5,277 bases of DNA from an uncultured Arthrobacter sp. (GTDB taxonomy: Bacteria > Actinomycetota > Actinomycetes > Actinomycetales > Micrococcaceae): the NCBI GenBank assembly GCA_937873245.1, contig CALMVY010000270.1:1-5277 (forward strand), given 5' to 3'. Positions 1 to 5,055 of the stretch are shown here, piece by piece (positions within the stretch are counted from its first letter, which is position 1; each line of letters starts with the position of its first letter). The notes under the pieces were generated by a model, which saw only the letters and a list, made by a program, of their open reading frames with translations, was not told where the DNA came from and made no database searches. Position numbers and translations under genes: made by a program.

Positions 1-30
1 TTGATAAAATATGTGGTTGAATACGAAAGG
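1..30 (+). promoter_or_regulatory. Possible promoter/operator and ribosome site of the ArsR-type gene
   Basis: This AT-rich leader contrasts with the GC-rich rest of the window. TAAAAT at 5-10 is one base from the -10 consensus; the matching -35 would lie outside the window. TGGTTGAATA at 14-23 resembles, from memory of this regulator group, one arm of the inverted repeat often found ahead of ArsR genes paired with SRPBCC/AHSA1 genes, but the left arm is not clearly present. GAAAGG at 25-30 is a reasonable Shine-Dalgarno sequence five bases before the ATG at 36. An autoregulated promoter is inferred, not shown. Confidence 0.3.
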
Positions 31-533
31 TTCTGATGGGCTCCGAAAGCGCAGCCTTGGACTCGGCGTTTATGGCCCTGGCCGATCCCGTGCGGCGGAG
101 CATCATCGCCCGGCTCAGCCGGGGACCGGCCACCGTGAATGAATTGGCGGAACCCTTCGAGATCTCCAAACAGGCTGTCTCGAAGCACATCCAGGTACTC
201 GAGCAGGCGGTTCACCTGGTACGACTTCTGTTCCTGCGCGGCCAGCGTTTCCTGCTCGCGTTGACCGGCGTTGGTGAAGATGTTGTCGACGCGGGCGCGT
301 GACGGCAGCAATTCCTCGTGCAGGCGCTCGAGACCCTTGGGCACCGGATCCCCCCCCACCGCGCGCGCTTGCCACTCGGCATACTTCGACGACAGCCGCG
401 CGGTCAGCTCGCGTTCGCGCGCCGTGCGCTCGGGTTTCTCTTCCAGCGTGCTGGCGAGGTTGTTGCCGGTGACGTCCAGCATGGTCTGGTGGGCACGAAG
501 GCCGGAGATTCCGGAGTACAGCGAGCGGAGCAT
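1..533 (-). CDS. flgE: Flagellar hook protein FlgE, first 27 codons, heading a chimeric open frame
   Basis: The ATG at 533 starts LRSLYSGISGLRAHQ (residues 2-16), continued by a TMLDVTGNNLA block (17-27). This is the conserved N-terminal helix of FlgE, which forms the hook core and belongs to the rod/hook family that includes FlgF and FlgG. Family members continue with an NxNTxGFK block, but here codon 28 (452-450) begins STLEEK and FlgE homology is gone. The frame stays open without a stop to the left edge of the window (177 codons). About 240 bases are an unidentified charged segment, and the rest lies antisense to the ArsR-type gene, so a gene caller would report a long partial FlgE although only 453-533 is FlgE. 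AGAAAGG at 548-542, eight bases upstream, is the ribosome site. The gene follows flgD by 31 bases, the usual order. If the junction is real the cell lacks an intact hook protein at this locus; an artefact is equally possible. Confidence 0.7.
   Translation of the reverse strand, partial: MLRSLYSGISGLRAHQTMLDVTGNNLASTLEEKPERTARERELTARLSSKYAEWQARAVGGDPVPKGLERLHEELLPSRARVDNIFTNAGQREQETLAAQEQKSYQVNRLLEYLDVLRDSLFGDLEGFRQFIHGGRSPAEPGDDAPPHGIGQGHKRRVQGCAFGAHQNLSYSTTYFI
36..302 (+). pseudogene. Truncated ArsR-type winged-helix repressor (homology only to about 210)
   Basis: Residues 1-58 read as the N-terminal half of an ArsR/SmtB-superfamily repressor of the group usually found beside SRPBCC/AHSA1 genes. 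ALADPVRRSIIARL (14-27) is the typical first helix, TVNELAEPF (33-41) the second, and ISKQAVSKHIQVLEQA (43-58) the recognition helix. Family members run about 100-120 residues and go on with AGLV-like residues, the beta wing and a dimerisation helix. Here the homology stops after A58, near base 210. The frame then runs 30 codons through unrelated sequence to a TGA at 300-302, which is antisense to the reading that makes sense there. No metal-binding cysteines are visible. The start is supported by GAAAGG at 25-30. Without wing and dimer helix the product should not be a normal repressor. The break is either a real rearrangement or an assembly chimera. The family call is confident; the 36-302 extent is only what the frame gives. 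Confidence 0.75.
211..452 (-). other. Unidentified coding-like segment, charged and helical, between two junctions
   Basis: This stretch belongs to neither flgE nor the ArsR-type gene. Read on the minus strand in the flgE frame, it gives about 80 residues that look like genuine protein: TLEEKPERTARERELTARL, then SSKYAEWQA, GLERLHEELLPSRARVDNIF, TNAGQREQETLAAQEQKS and YQVNRLLEYL. Glu, Arg, Gln, Leu and Ala dominate, suggesting amphipathic helix or coiled coil with a Pro-containing linker. The other frames are poorer in this respect. An 8-C run at 350-357 does not disturb the frame. The wording differs from the Ala/Pro/Gly/Thr-rich flagellar proteins beside it, so it may come from another gene or organism. 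I do not recognise the family and assign no function. Confidence 0.45.
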
Positions 534-541
534 GGGAACTG

Positions 542-548
542 CCTTTCT
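542..548 (-). promoter_or_regulatory. Ribosome binding site of flgE
   Basis: AGAAAGG lies eight bases before the flgE ATG, in the 31-base gap after flgD. It supports the start at 533 and independent initiation. The gap holds no hairpin that would act as a terminator. Confidence 0.6.
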
Positions 549-564
549 ACGGGTGGAAAACTGG

Positions 565-999
565 TCAGGAAGCGGCCGGTGCGGTGAGCCCGGTGATGGA
601 GTCTAGGGGGATGGACAGTTCGCCGACTTTGACGGTCGGAACTGCCCCGGAGTAGGACACCGAGCTGGCGACTCCGGTGCCGGTGCTGCCGTCGTCGAGG
701 GTGTAGCCGACGGAATGGCCGATCAGCTGCGCGGCGGCCTGCCGCATCTGCAAGGAGAACCCTTCCTTGCTGTTCGTGGTCAGTTCCTGCATCTTCTCCA
801 TCATGGAGAGCTGGATGGTCTGGCTCATCATCTGGTTGGTGTCCATGGGCGCGCTCGGGTTCTGGTTCTTGAGCTGAGCCACCAGGAGGGACATAAAGAC
901 CTCCGAATCCATGGTCTGCACGGGTGCCCGCACGGCAGCTGCCTGTGCGGTCTCCCCCGCGGCCGTGACCGGCTGCGGGGCGATGGGCTGGATCGTCAT
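565..999 (-). CDS. flgD: Flagellar hook-capping scaffold protein FlgD (short Gram-positive form)
   Basis: FlgD sits as a cap on the growing hook and guides addition of FlgE subunits; it is itself exported through the flagellar type III apparatus. The 144-residue product has a flexible Ala/Pro/Gln N-terminus (1-28), then the diagnostic conserved block FMSLLVAQLKNQNPSAPMD (35-53) followed by TNQMMSQTIQLSMMEKMQEL (54-73). After a helix containing QLIGHSVGY (91-99) comes a small beta-rich region (about 100-138, ending IPLDSITGL), read as a reduced FlgD C-terminal domain. The enterobacterial protein is about 230 residues, but Bacillus-type and many actinobacterial FlgDs are about 140, so this is not a truncation. 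F35-x-x-x-L39 matches the FxxxPhi gate-recognition motif by which early export substrates contact FlhB, and lies almost where Salmonella FlgD has it. GAAGGAA at 1014-1008 supports the start, 18 bases from the final base of the fliK stop codon. The family call is firm. Confidence 0.93.
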   Translation of the reverse strand: MTIQPIAPQPVTAAGETAQAAAVRAPVQTMDSEVFMSLLVAQLKNQNPSAPMDTNQMMSQTIQLSMMEKMQELTTNSKEGFSLQMRQAAAQLIGHSVGYTLDDGSTGTGVASSVSYSGAVPTVKVGELSIPLDSITGLTAPAAS

Positions 1000-1007
1000 A
1001 AGTCGCG

Positions 1008-1014
1008 TTCCTTC
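1008..1014 (-). promoter_or_regulatory. Ribosome binding site of flgD
   Basis: GAAGGAA lies eight bases before the flgD ATG, within the short gap after the fliK stop. This is the first junction in the cluster, reading downstream, that is not an ATGA overlap, so flgD probably initiates largely on its own. Confidence 0.6.
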
Positions 1015-1017
1015 GTG

Positions 1018-2610
1018 TCAGACAAGAATGTCGAGGGTGGTCTGTGGGCCGTTCAGGATTCTTGCGTCGCGCAGGGCGTCGCCGTCGGCCAGTGCGTCCC
1101 AGCGGTGGCCGGGGCGTGGATCGCCTGGGCCGTTGCGGTTGCCGGGCCCGGCGCCGGAGTCCCGCCCGGCGCCGCCCTGGCTGGCTGCGTCCTGGCCGGT
1201 TCCGTCCCGGCTCGTACCGTCCCGGGCCGTGTTGCCCGGTCCGCTGTGCTCGGAGACGTCGAGGCTGGCACCGAAGCCTGCATCGGCGAGTTCCTTGCGC
1301 AGTTCCGGCAGGATTCCGCGAATGGCCTCGCGTCCGGCGTCGCCCGGGGCAAACAGTTCGATCCGCACGCCGGCGGCATCAATGTGCGCCCGGACCGTCA
1401 TCGGCCCAAGGTCCTCCGGCGTCACCTGCAGCGTCATGATGTGCTGTCCCTGCGGGGCTCCGGCGAGCGTGAAGAGCGGTTTCGCCAATTGCGGCTGGAG
1501 CGTGGCGCCCGGCTGGGGAGCCGCTGGGGCCGCGGGCTGCGGCGCGGCGGCGGTTGACGACGTCGGCTGGTTCGCCGGCGCCGCGGCGGCCGCGCTTCCA
1601 GCCGCGGCGAGCGCATCCGCGGGAGCGGCGGGTGCCGGAGCGGTGGTGTCCCCCGTGTGGGCGGCGCCGGAACTGCTGCCCTCGGCGAGCGCTGCGGCCG
1701 GGAAGCCGGCTGCACTGACCGCGGCGGCCACGTTGGTTGGCGGTACCGCCGACGCTGGGGCTGTTGCGGGTGACGTCGACGACGGCGCCCCTGCCGTTGC
1801 TGGGGCCGTGACCGGCGCCGGAGCGTTGCCCAGGACAACGGCGGACCGCACGCCGGTGGCTGGCACCGCACGTGGGTTGGTTTCGCTGCCGGAAGCGACG
1901 CGGGAGGTGGTGCCGGAGGTGGCACCAACGGACAGCTTCTGTTCGGCCACGGACCCCTGCGGTGTAAAAGTCGATGTGGTGCTGTTGACCGCGGGCACTC
2001 CCCCGGCGGGCGGGGCAGCCGGGACAGCCTGGGAGACGCCAGCACCAAGGCCACTGACGGGACCTGCGGTGATGGGCTGCAGACCGGATGTCGGCTCCGT
2101 CCCCGGCGCTCCGGCCTGGAGTGCTGACTGCTGAGCGGTCGCGGCCAGCAGTGCTCCCGGCACGGCCAGCCGTGGGTCGGGCCCGGGCGCTGCTGCCTCA
2201 GTCCCGGCGGCCGCGGGGGCCGCTGACGGCGCTTGGCCGTCCTGCACCGGGACCCCAAGGGCCAAGGTCAGGGGTGCCGGCTGATCCGCGAAGCTCCCAG
2301 CGACGTGCCCGGTAACCTGCCCGGCGGAGCCTGCAGGGGCCGCGCCCTCACTCCCGGAGGCAGCCGCCAGGTCCGGCCCGGCGGCCGACCCAAAGTCGGC
2401 GCCCTGCGCGGCGCTGTCGACGGCGCTGTCCGCGCCGGCGTCGACAGTCTGTCGGTCCGCAGTGGCGGCAGCATCGTGGACGTCGTTGAAGACGGTGTCG
2501 AAAGACGCCGCGTCGGTGTTCCCCGCCTCGGCCCTGGAGCGTGCGCCTTGCCCGGAACCGCGGCCCTGGACCGGCGCAGTCAGCGCGGAAGCCAGATCCA
2601 TACTTTTCAT
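1018..2610 (-). CDS. fliK: Flagellar hook-length control protein FliK
   Basis: FliK is secreted during hook growth, acts as a molecular ruler, and then switches FlhB to export of late substrates. The 530-residue protein has an N-terminal export region containing F37-x-x-x-F41, a very long low-complexity linker (about 45-375) made mostly of Ala, Pro, Gly, Ser and Thr, and the conserved FliK C-terminal domain at about 376-453. That domain includes LQVTPEDLGPMTVRAHIDAA (394-413), RIELFAPGDAGREAIRGILP (416-435) and LRKELADAGF (437-446), the typical pattern in which the domain switches FlhB specificity. A hydrophilic tail (454-530) follows, with a five-residue repeat. There are no cysteines. The ATG at 2610 overlaps the stop of the upstream hydrolase gene as ATGA and has AGGGA at 2622-2618; a second ATG at 2601 is possible. 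Salmonella FliK is about 405 residues, so the linker is long, though variable in the family. Several antisense frames are open here because of base composition and are not genes. Confidence 0.92.
   Translation of the reverse strand: MKSMDLASALTAPVQGRGSGQGARSRAEAGNTDAASFDTVFNDVHDAAATADRQTVDAGADSAVDSAAQGADFGSAAGPDLAAASGSEGAAPAGSAGQVTGHVAGSFADQPAPLTLALGVPVQDGQAPSAAPAAAGTEAAAPGPDPRLAVPGALLAATAQQSALQAGAPGTEPTSGLQPITAGPVSGLGAGVSQAVPAAPPAGGVPAVNSTTSTFTPQGSVAEQKLSVGATSGTTSRVASGSETNPRAVPATGVRSAVVLGNAPAPVTAPATAGAPSSTSPATAPASAVPPTNVAAAVSAAGFPAAALAEGSSSGAAHTGDTTAPAPAAPADALAAAGSAAAAAPANQPTSSTAAAPQPAAPAAPQPGATLQPQLAKPLFTLAGAPQGQHIMTLQVTPEDLGPMTVRAHIDAAGVRIELFAPGDAGREAIRGILPELRKELADAGFGASLDVSEHSGPGNTARDGTSRDGTGQDAASQGGAGRDSGAGPGNRNGPGDPRPGHRWDALADGDALRDARILNGPQTTLDILV
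1153..1230 (-). repeat. 15-base degenerate tandem repeat in the fliK tail
   Basis: FliK residues 461-486 run as imperfect five-residue units: TARDG, TSRDG, TGQDA, ASQGG, AGRDS. At DNA level this is a period of 15 bases, with CCGTCCC recurring on the plus strand at 1202-1208 and 1217-1223. It lies just after the conserved C-terminal domain, in a stretch expected to be disordered. Such repeats can change copy number by slippage without breaking the frame. Confidence 0.55.
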
Positions 2611-3299
2611 GACGCCGTCCCTGCCGGGATGATGCGCCGGATGGAGGTCAGGTTGGACTGCTGCTCCCAGGCGTCGCGGATCTGGATGGTCTTGCCGGGG
2701 ACCGGCGAGTCGATGGCCTTGCCGTTGCCCAGGTAGATGGAGATGTGATTCCCGCCGAAGCTCACCAGCAGGTCGCCGGGCTTCGCCTCGGCCAGGGACG
2801 CCACCGGCGTGCCCTGGCGCATCTGGTCACTGACCACGCGGGGAATCTCGATGCCGAGGTCCTTGAAGACCCGCTGGGTGAAGCCGGAGCAGTCCATGCC
2901 GGTGGCCGGGTTCGTTCCGCCCCAGACGTAGGGGACGCCGATGTACTTCTTGGCCATGGCCACGACGTCGTTGCCCGTCGCCGCACCGGCGGTGGGAGCG
3001 GCCGCGGGTGCGGTGATGCCCTTCAGCGCGCCGATCGCCGTCGTGCTGCCCAGCCCCAGGCTGTTGGCGAGGGAGGACATGTCGGTTCCGTTGGTTCCGC
3101 CCAACCCCGCTCCACCCAGCGCAGCGGTCAGCGCCTCGGTAAAGGACGCCGCGTCCCCGCTCCCCGTCCCGGTGGCGAGCGACGTTGCGGCCGCCGACTT
3201 CAGCGCAGCGGCGTCGGTCTCGGCCGCCGCGGGGCGGGTCAGTTCAGCGATCATCGACTGGATGCCCTGCATCCGGCCGATTGCCTCGGTCATGCTCAT
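2607..3299 (-). CDS. NlpC/P60 (C40) peptidoglycan hydrolase of the flagellar cluster
   Basis: Residues 108-228 form an NlpC/P60 cysteine peptidase domain, a family that usually cleaves peptide stems of peptidoglycan (often D-Glu-meso-DAP type bonds). Visible motifs are AKKYIGVPYVWGGTNPATG (116-134), the nucleophile Cys137 in DCSGF, GDLLVSFGG (175-183), and catalytic His185 in NHISIYLGNG. The third catalytic position, 12 residues after the His, is Asp197 rather than His; RipA-type enzymes carry Glu there, so an acidic residue is compatible with activity. Residues 1-107 are an Ala/Gly/Thr-rich region opened by an amphipathic helix (MTEAIGRMQGIQSMIAEL, 3-20). There is no signal peptide or membrane segment, so export would have to go through the flagellar apparatus; F53-x-x-x-L57 could be the FlhB-contact motif. 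It lies between fliJ and fliK with ATGA overlaps on both sides. The inferred role is opening the wall for rod passage, as the FlgJ muramidase does elsewhere. No standard gene symbol is used. Confidence 0.9.
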   Translation of the reverse strand: MSMTEAIGRMQGIQSMIAELTRPAAAETDAAALKSAAATSLATGTGSGDAASFTEALTAALGGAGLGGTNGTDMSSLANSLGLGSTTAIGALKGITAPAAAPTAGAATGNDVVAMAKKYIGVPYVWGGTNPATGMDCSGFTQRVFKDLGIEIPRVVSDQMRQGTPVASLAEAKPGDLLVSFGGNHISIYLGNGKAIDSPVPGKTIQIRDAWEQQSNLTSIRRIIPAGTAS

Positions 3300-3730
3300 G
3301 ACCTCACCTCCTGCTCTTCGCGGTGCCAGACGGTGGAAGCGATCTCGTCGAGGGCCGACTGTTCGGCACGCAGGTCAGCCGTGTGGACCTCTGCGTCGTG
3401 GCGGGCCTGCAGCTTCTCCAGTCCGACGGAGCGGGTGCGGGCGGCGATGAACTCCTCGCGTGCGGTGGCTTCCTCGGTCTCCGCGATCCGCGAGAGGTTC
3501 TGCAGGTCCGCGAGCATGCTGTGCGACGAGGACCGCGCCGCGGCTACGGCCCGCAGGGATGCGGAGCTGGAAATCGGCGCATCGCCCTCGGCGAGGCTGC
3601 GGCGCGCTGACGCTTCGCGGGCCCGCACGGAGCTGGAGCGCGAGCGGGCGCTGGCCAGCCCGGAAGCCGCCTGGTCCTGCTGGATCTGGCGGAGGCGCAG
3701 GAGCCCTGCCAGGGAAAATTGGCGGTTCAT
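3296..3730 (-). CDS. fliJ: Flagellar export chaperone / ATPase-complex stalk protein FliJ
   Basis: FliJ is a small antiparallel coiled-coil protein. It plugs the centre of the FliI hexamer like the gamma subunit of F1-ATPase, contacts FlhA and escorts export chaperones. The 144-residue product is almost entirely helical and charged, with no membrane segment or cysteine. It begins with FSLAGLLRLRQIQQDQAA (5-22), the usual FliJ opening, and ends with LEKLQARHDAEVHTADLRAE (104-123) and QSALDEIA (124-131), close to the family's LEKL...E..ALDE pattern. A less helical Ser/Pro-containing stretch near 50-56 may mark the turn of the hairpin. Length is typical (about 147 in Salmonella). The ATG at 3730 overlaps the fliI stop as ATGA, with GGGAG at 3742-3738 as ribosome site. 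FliJ is poorly conserved, so position directly after fliI adds much of the confidence. Confidence 0.88.
   Translation of the reverse strand: MNRQFSLAGLLRLRQIQQDQAASGLASARSRSSSVRAREASARRSLAEGDAPISSSASLRAVAAARSSSHSMLADLQNLSRIAETEEATAREEFIAARTRSVGLEKLQARHDAEVHTADLRAEQSALDEIASTVWHREEQEVRS
3305..3312 (-). promoter_or_regulatory. Strong ribosome binding site of the C40 hydrolase gene inside fliJ
   Basis: AGGAGGTG, a near-perfect match to the anti-Shine-Dalgarno sequence, sits five bases before the ATG at 3299 and lies within the last codons of fliJ (residues around QEVR). It decides for the first of two close ATGs (3299 rather than 3293). It is the best such site in the window, suggesting the hydrolase is made well despite the overlap. 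Confidence 0.7.
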
Positions 3731-5055
3731 GCTGCTGCTCCCAGGATTGAGGTGAGGTGCCCGAGCCGCTGCCAGGACTCGGCGTGGGCCGTGGATTCGT
3801 CCATCGGCTGCTGCAGGAAAGTGCTGACGTCGTGCTCGTGGTTCAGGGCGGCGTCCACCAGCGGGTTGGTGCCTGCCTGGTAGGCGCCGACGTCGATCAG
3901 GTCCTGCGCTGCCTTGCGGGCCGCGAGGACCCGGCGCAGGGTCGCCGCCGCTTCAAGGTGCGGGCGGGCATTGACCTTCGTAGCGACACGGGAGACCGAG
4001 CCGAGCACGTCCACCGAGGGGAAGTGACCGGTGACGGCAAGCTTCCGGTCCAGGACCACGTGGCCGTCCAGGATGGAGCGCGCCGCGTCGGCGATCGGTT
4101 CGTTGTGGTCGTCGCCGTCCACCAGCACGGTGTAGATGCCGGTGACGGAGCCGGTCTCGGCGGTGCCGGCGCGTTCCAGCAGCCGGGCCAGGATGGAAAA
4201 GGTCGACGGCGGGTAGCCGCGCGTGGCGGGCGGCTCGCCGGCGGAGAGTCCGATTTCGCGCTGGGCCATCGCCACGCGGGTGAGGGAATCCATCATCAGG
4301 ACCACGTCCTGGCCCTTGTCGCGGAAGGATTCGGCGATGCGGGTCGCGGTGAACGCGGCGCGCATGCGCATCAGGGCCGGTTCGTCCGAGGTGGCGACCA
4401 CGACGACGGAGCGGGCCAGCCCGGCAGGACCGAGGTCGTCCTCAAGGAACTCGCGGACTTCACGGCCGCGCTCCCCCACGAGGGCGATCACGGAGACTTC
4501 CGCGTCCGTGCCGCGGGCGATCATGGACAGAAGGGATGACTTCCCGACGCCGGAACCGGCGAAGAGTCCCATGCGCTGGCCTTTGCCGAGCGTTGTCATC
4601 GTGTCCAGCACACGGACGCCGGTCTGCAGGGCCGTGTCGATGCGGGCGCGTTTCATGGCGTTGGGGGCCTCGTTGTCGATCGGCACGCGGGGGCCGCTGT
4701 TGAGCGGGCCCTTGCCGTCGATGGGCCGGCCGAGCCCGTCAATGACGCGGCCGAAGAGTCCCCGCCCGGTGGGGACCAGGACGGTGCCGCCCTTGGCCCG
4801 GACGGGGTCGCCCGCCGCGACCCCGGCGAGCCGGCCCAGCGGCATGCAGCGCACGGAGCTGTCCAGGGCCGCCACCACCTCGGCGTCCAGACCCGGATTT
4901 GAGCCGACGGTCACCAGGTCACCCAGGGCGCAGTCCAGTCCGGACACTTCAAGGCCAAGGCCCATGACCGAGGTCACGACGCCCACCCGCTGCGGGGCGG
5001 CGGCGCGCAGGGCCGCGGCGTAGTCTGCCCCTTTGGGACGCCACTCGGCGATCAT
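3727..5055 (-). CDS. fliI: Flagellum-specific ATPase FliI of the type III export apparatus
   Basis: FliI is the cytoplasmic ATPase that, with FliH and FliJ, energises loading and unfolding of flagellar export substrates; it is homologous to the F1-ATPase beta subunit. The 442-residue length is that of the family. After an N-terminal beta-barrel region (about 22-95) come GLGRPIDGKG (107-116), the Walker A P-loop AGSGVGKS (166-173, Lys172), the catalytic GER (Glu195), Walker B VVLMMD (251-256, Asp256), PPSTFSILARLLERAG (282-297), and the ATPase alpha/beta signature PSVDVLGSVS (346-355). All expected catalytic residues are present. The C-terminal helical part (about 365-442) closes the protein. 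The start at 5055 overlaps the fliH stop as ATGA; a G-rich run just upstream is only a modest ribosome site, consistent with translational coupling. YscN/HrcN-type secretion ATPases are the nearest alternative, ruled out by the flagellar neighbours. Confidence 0.97.
   Translation of the reverse strand: MIAEWRPKGADYAAALRAAAPQRVGVVTSVMGLGLEVSGLDCALGDLVTVGSNPGLDAEVVAALDSSVRCMPLGRLAGVAAGDPVRAKGGTVLVPTGRGLFGRVIDGLGRPIDGKGPLNSGPRVPIDNEAPNAMKRARIDTALQTGVRVLDTMTTLGKGQRMGLFAGSGVGKSSLLSMIARGTDAEVSVIALVGERGREVREFLEDDLGPAGLARSVVVVATSDEPALMRMRAAFTATRIAESFRDKGQDVVLMMDSLTRVAMAQREIGLSAGEPPATRGYPPSTFSILARLLERAGTAETGSVTGIYTVLVDGDDHNEPIADAARSILDGHVVLDRKLAVTGHFPSVDVLGSVSRVATKVNARPHLEAAATLRRVLAARKAAQDLIDVGAYQAGTNPLVDAALNHEHDVSTFLQQPMDESTAHAESWQRLGHLTSILGAAA

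Noticed and set aside
350..357. Run of eight C bases as a possible frameshift
   Set aside because: The minus-strand reading is equally protein-like on both sides in the same phase, so no indel is needed.
271..606. Plus-strand frames across the flgE start and the foreign segment
   Set aside because: They run antisense to the clear FlgE N-terminus and the better minus-strand reading, with no good ribosome site or recognisable motif.
565..999. FlgD as a truncated gene because it is only 144 residues
   Set aside because: Short FlgD of about 140 residues is normal in Gram-positive bacteria, and the protein ends after a complete small C-terminal beta region.
911..2134. Long plus-strand open frame (407 codons) opposite fliK
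   Set aside because: It is Ala/Pro/Ser/Arg-rich antisense of the fliK linker, without recognisable motifs. FliK on the other strand has a real domain and operon context.
1434..2258. Minus-strand open frame of 274 codons within fliK in another phase
   Set aside because: It reads as an Arg/Pro/Ser-rich string typical of an out-of-phase reading of GC-rich coding DNA, with no family features.
3757..5023. Plus-strand open frames opposite fliI (260 and 266 codons)
   Set aside because: Both are shadows of a fully conserved ATPase gene; His/Gly/Asp/Val-rich or Arg/Ser-rich strings with no motifs.
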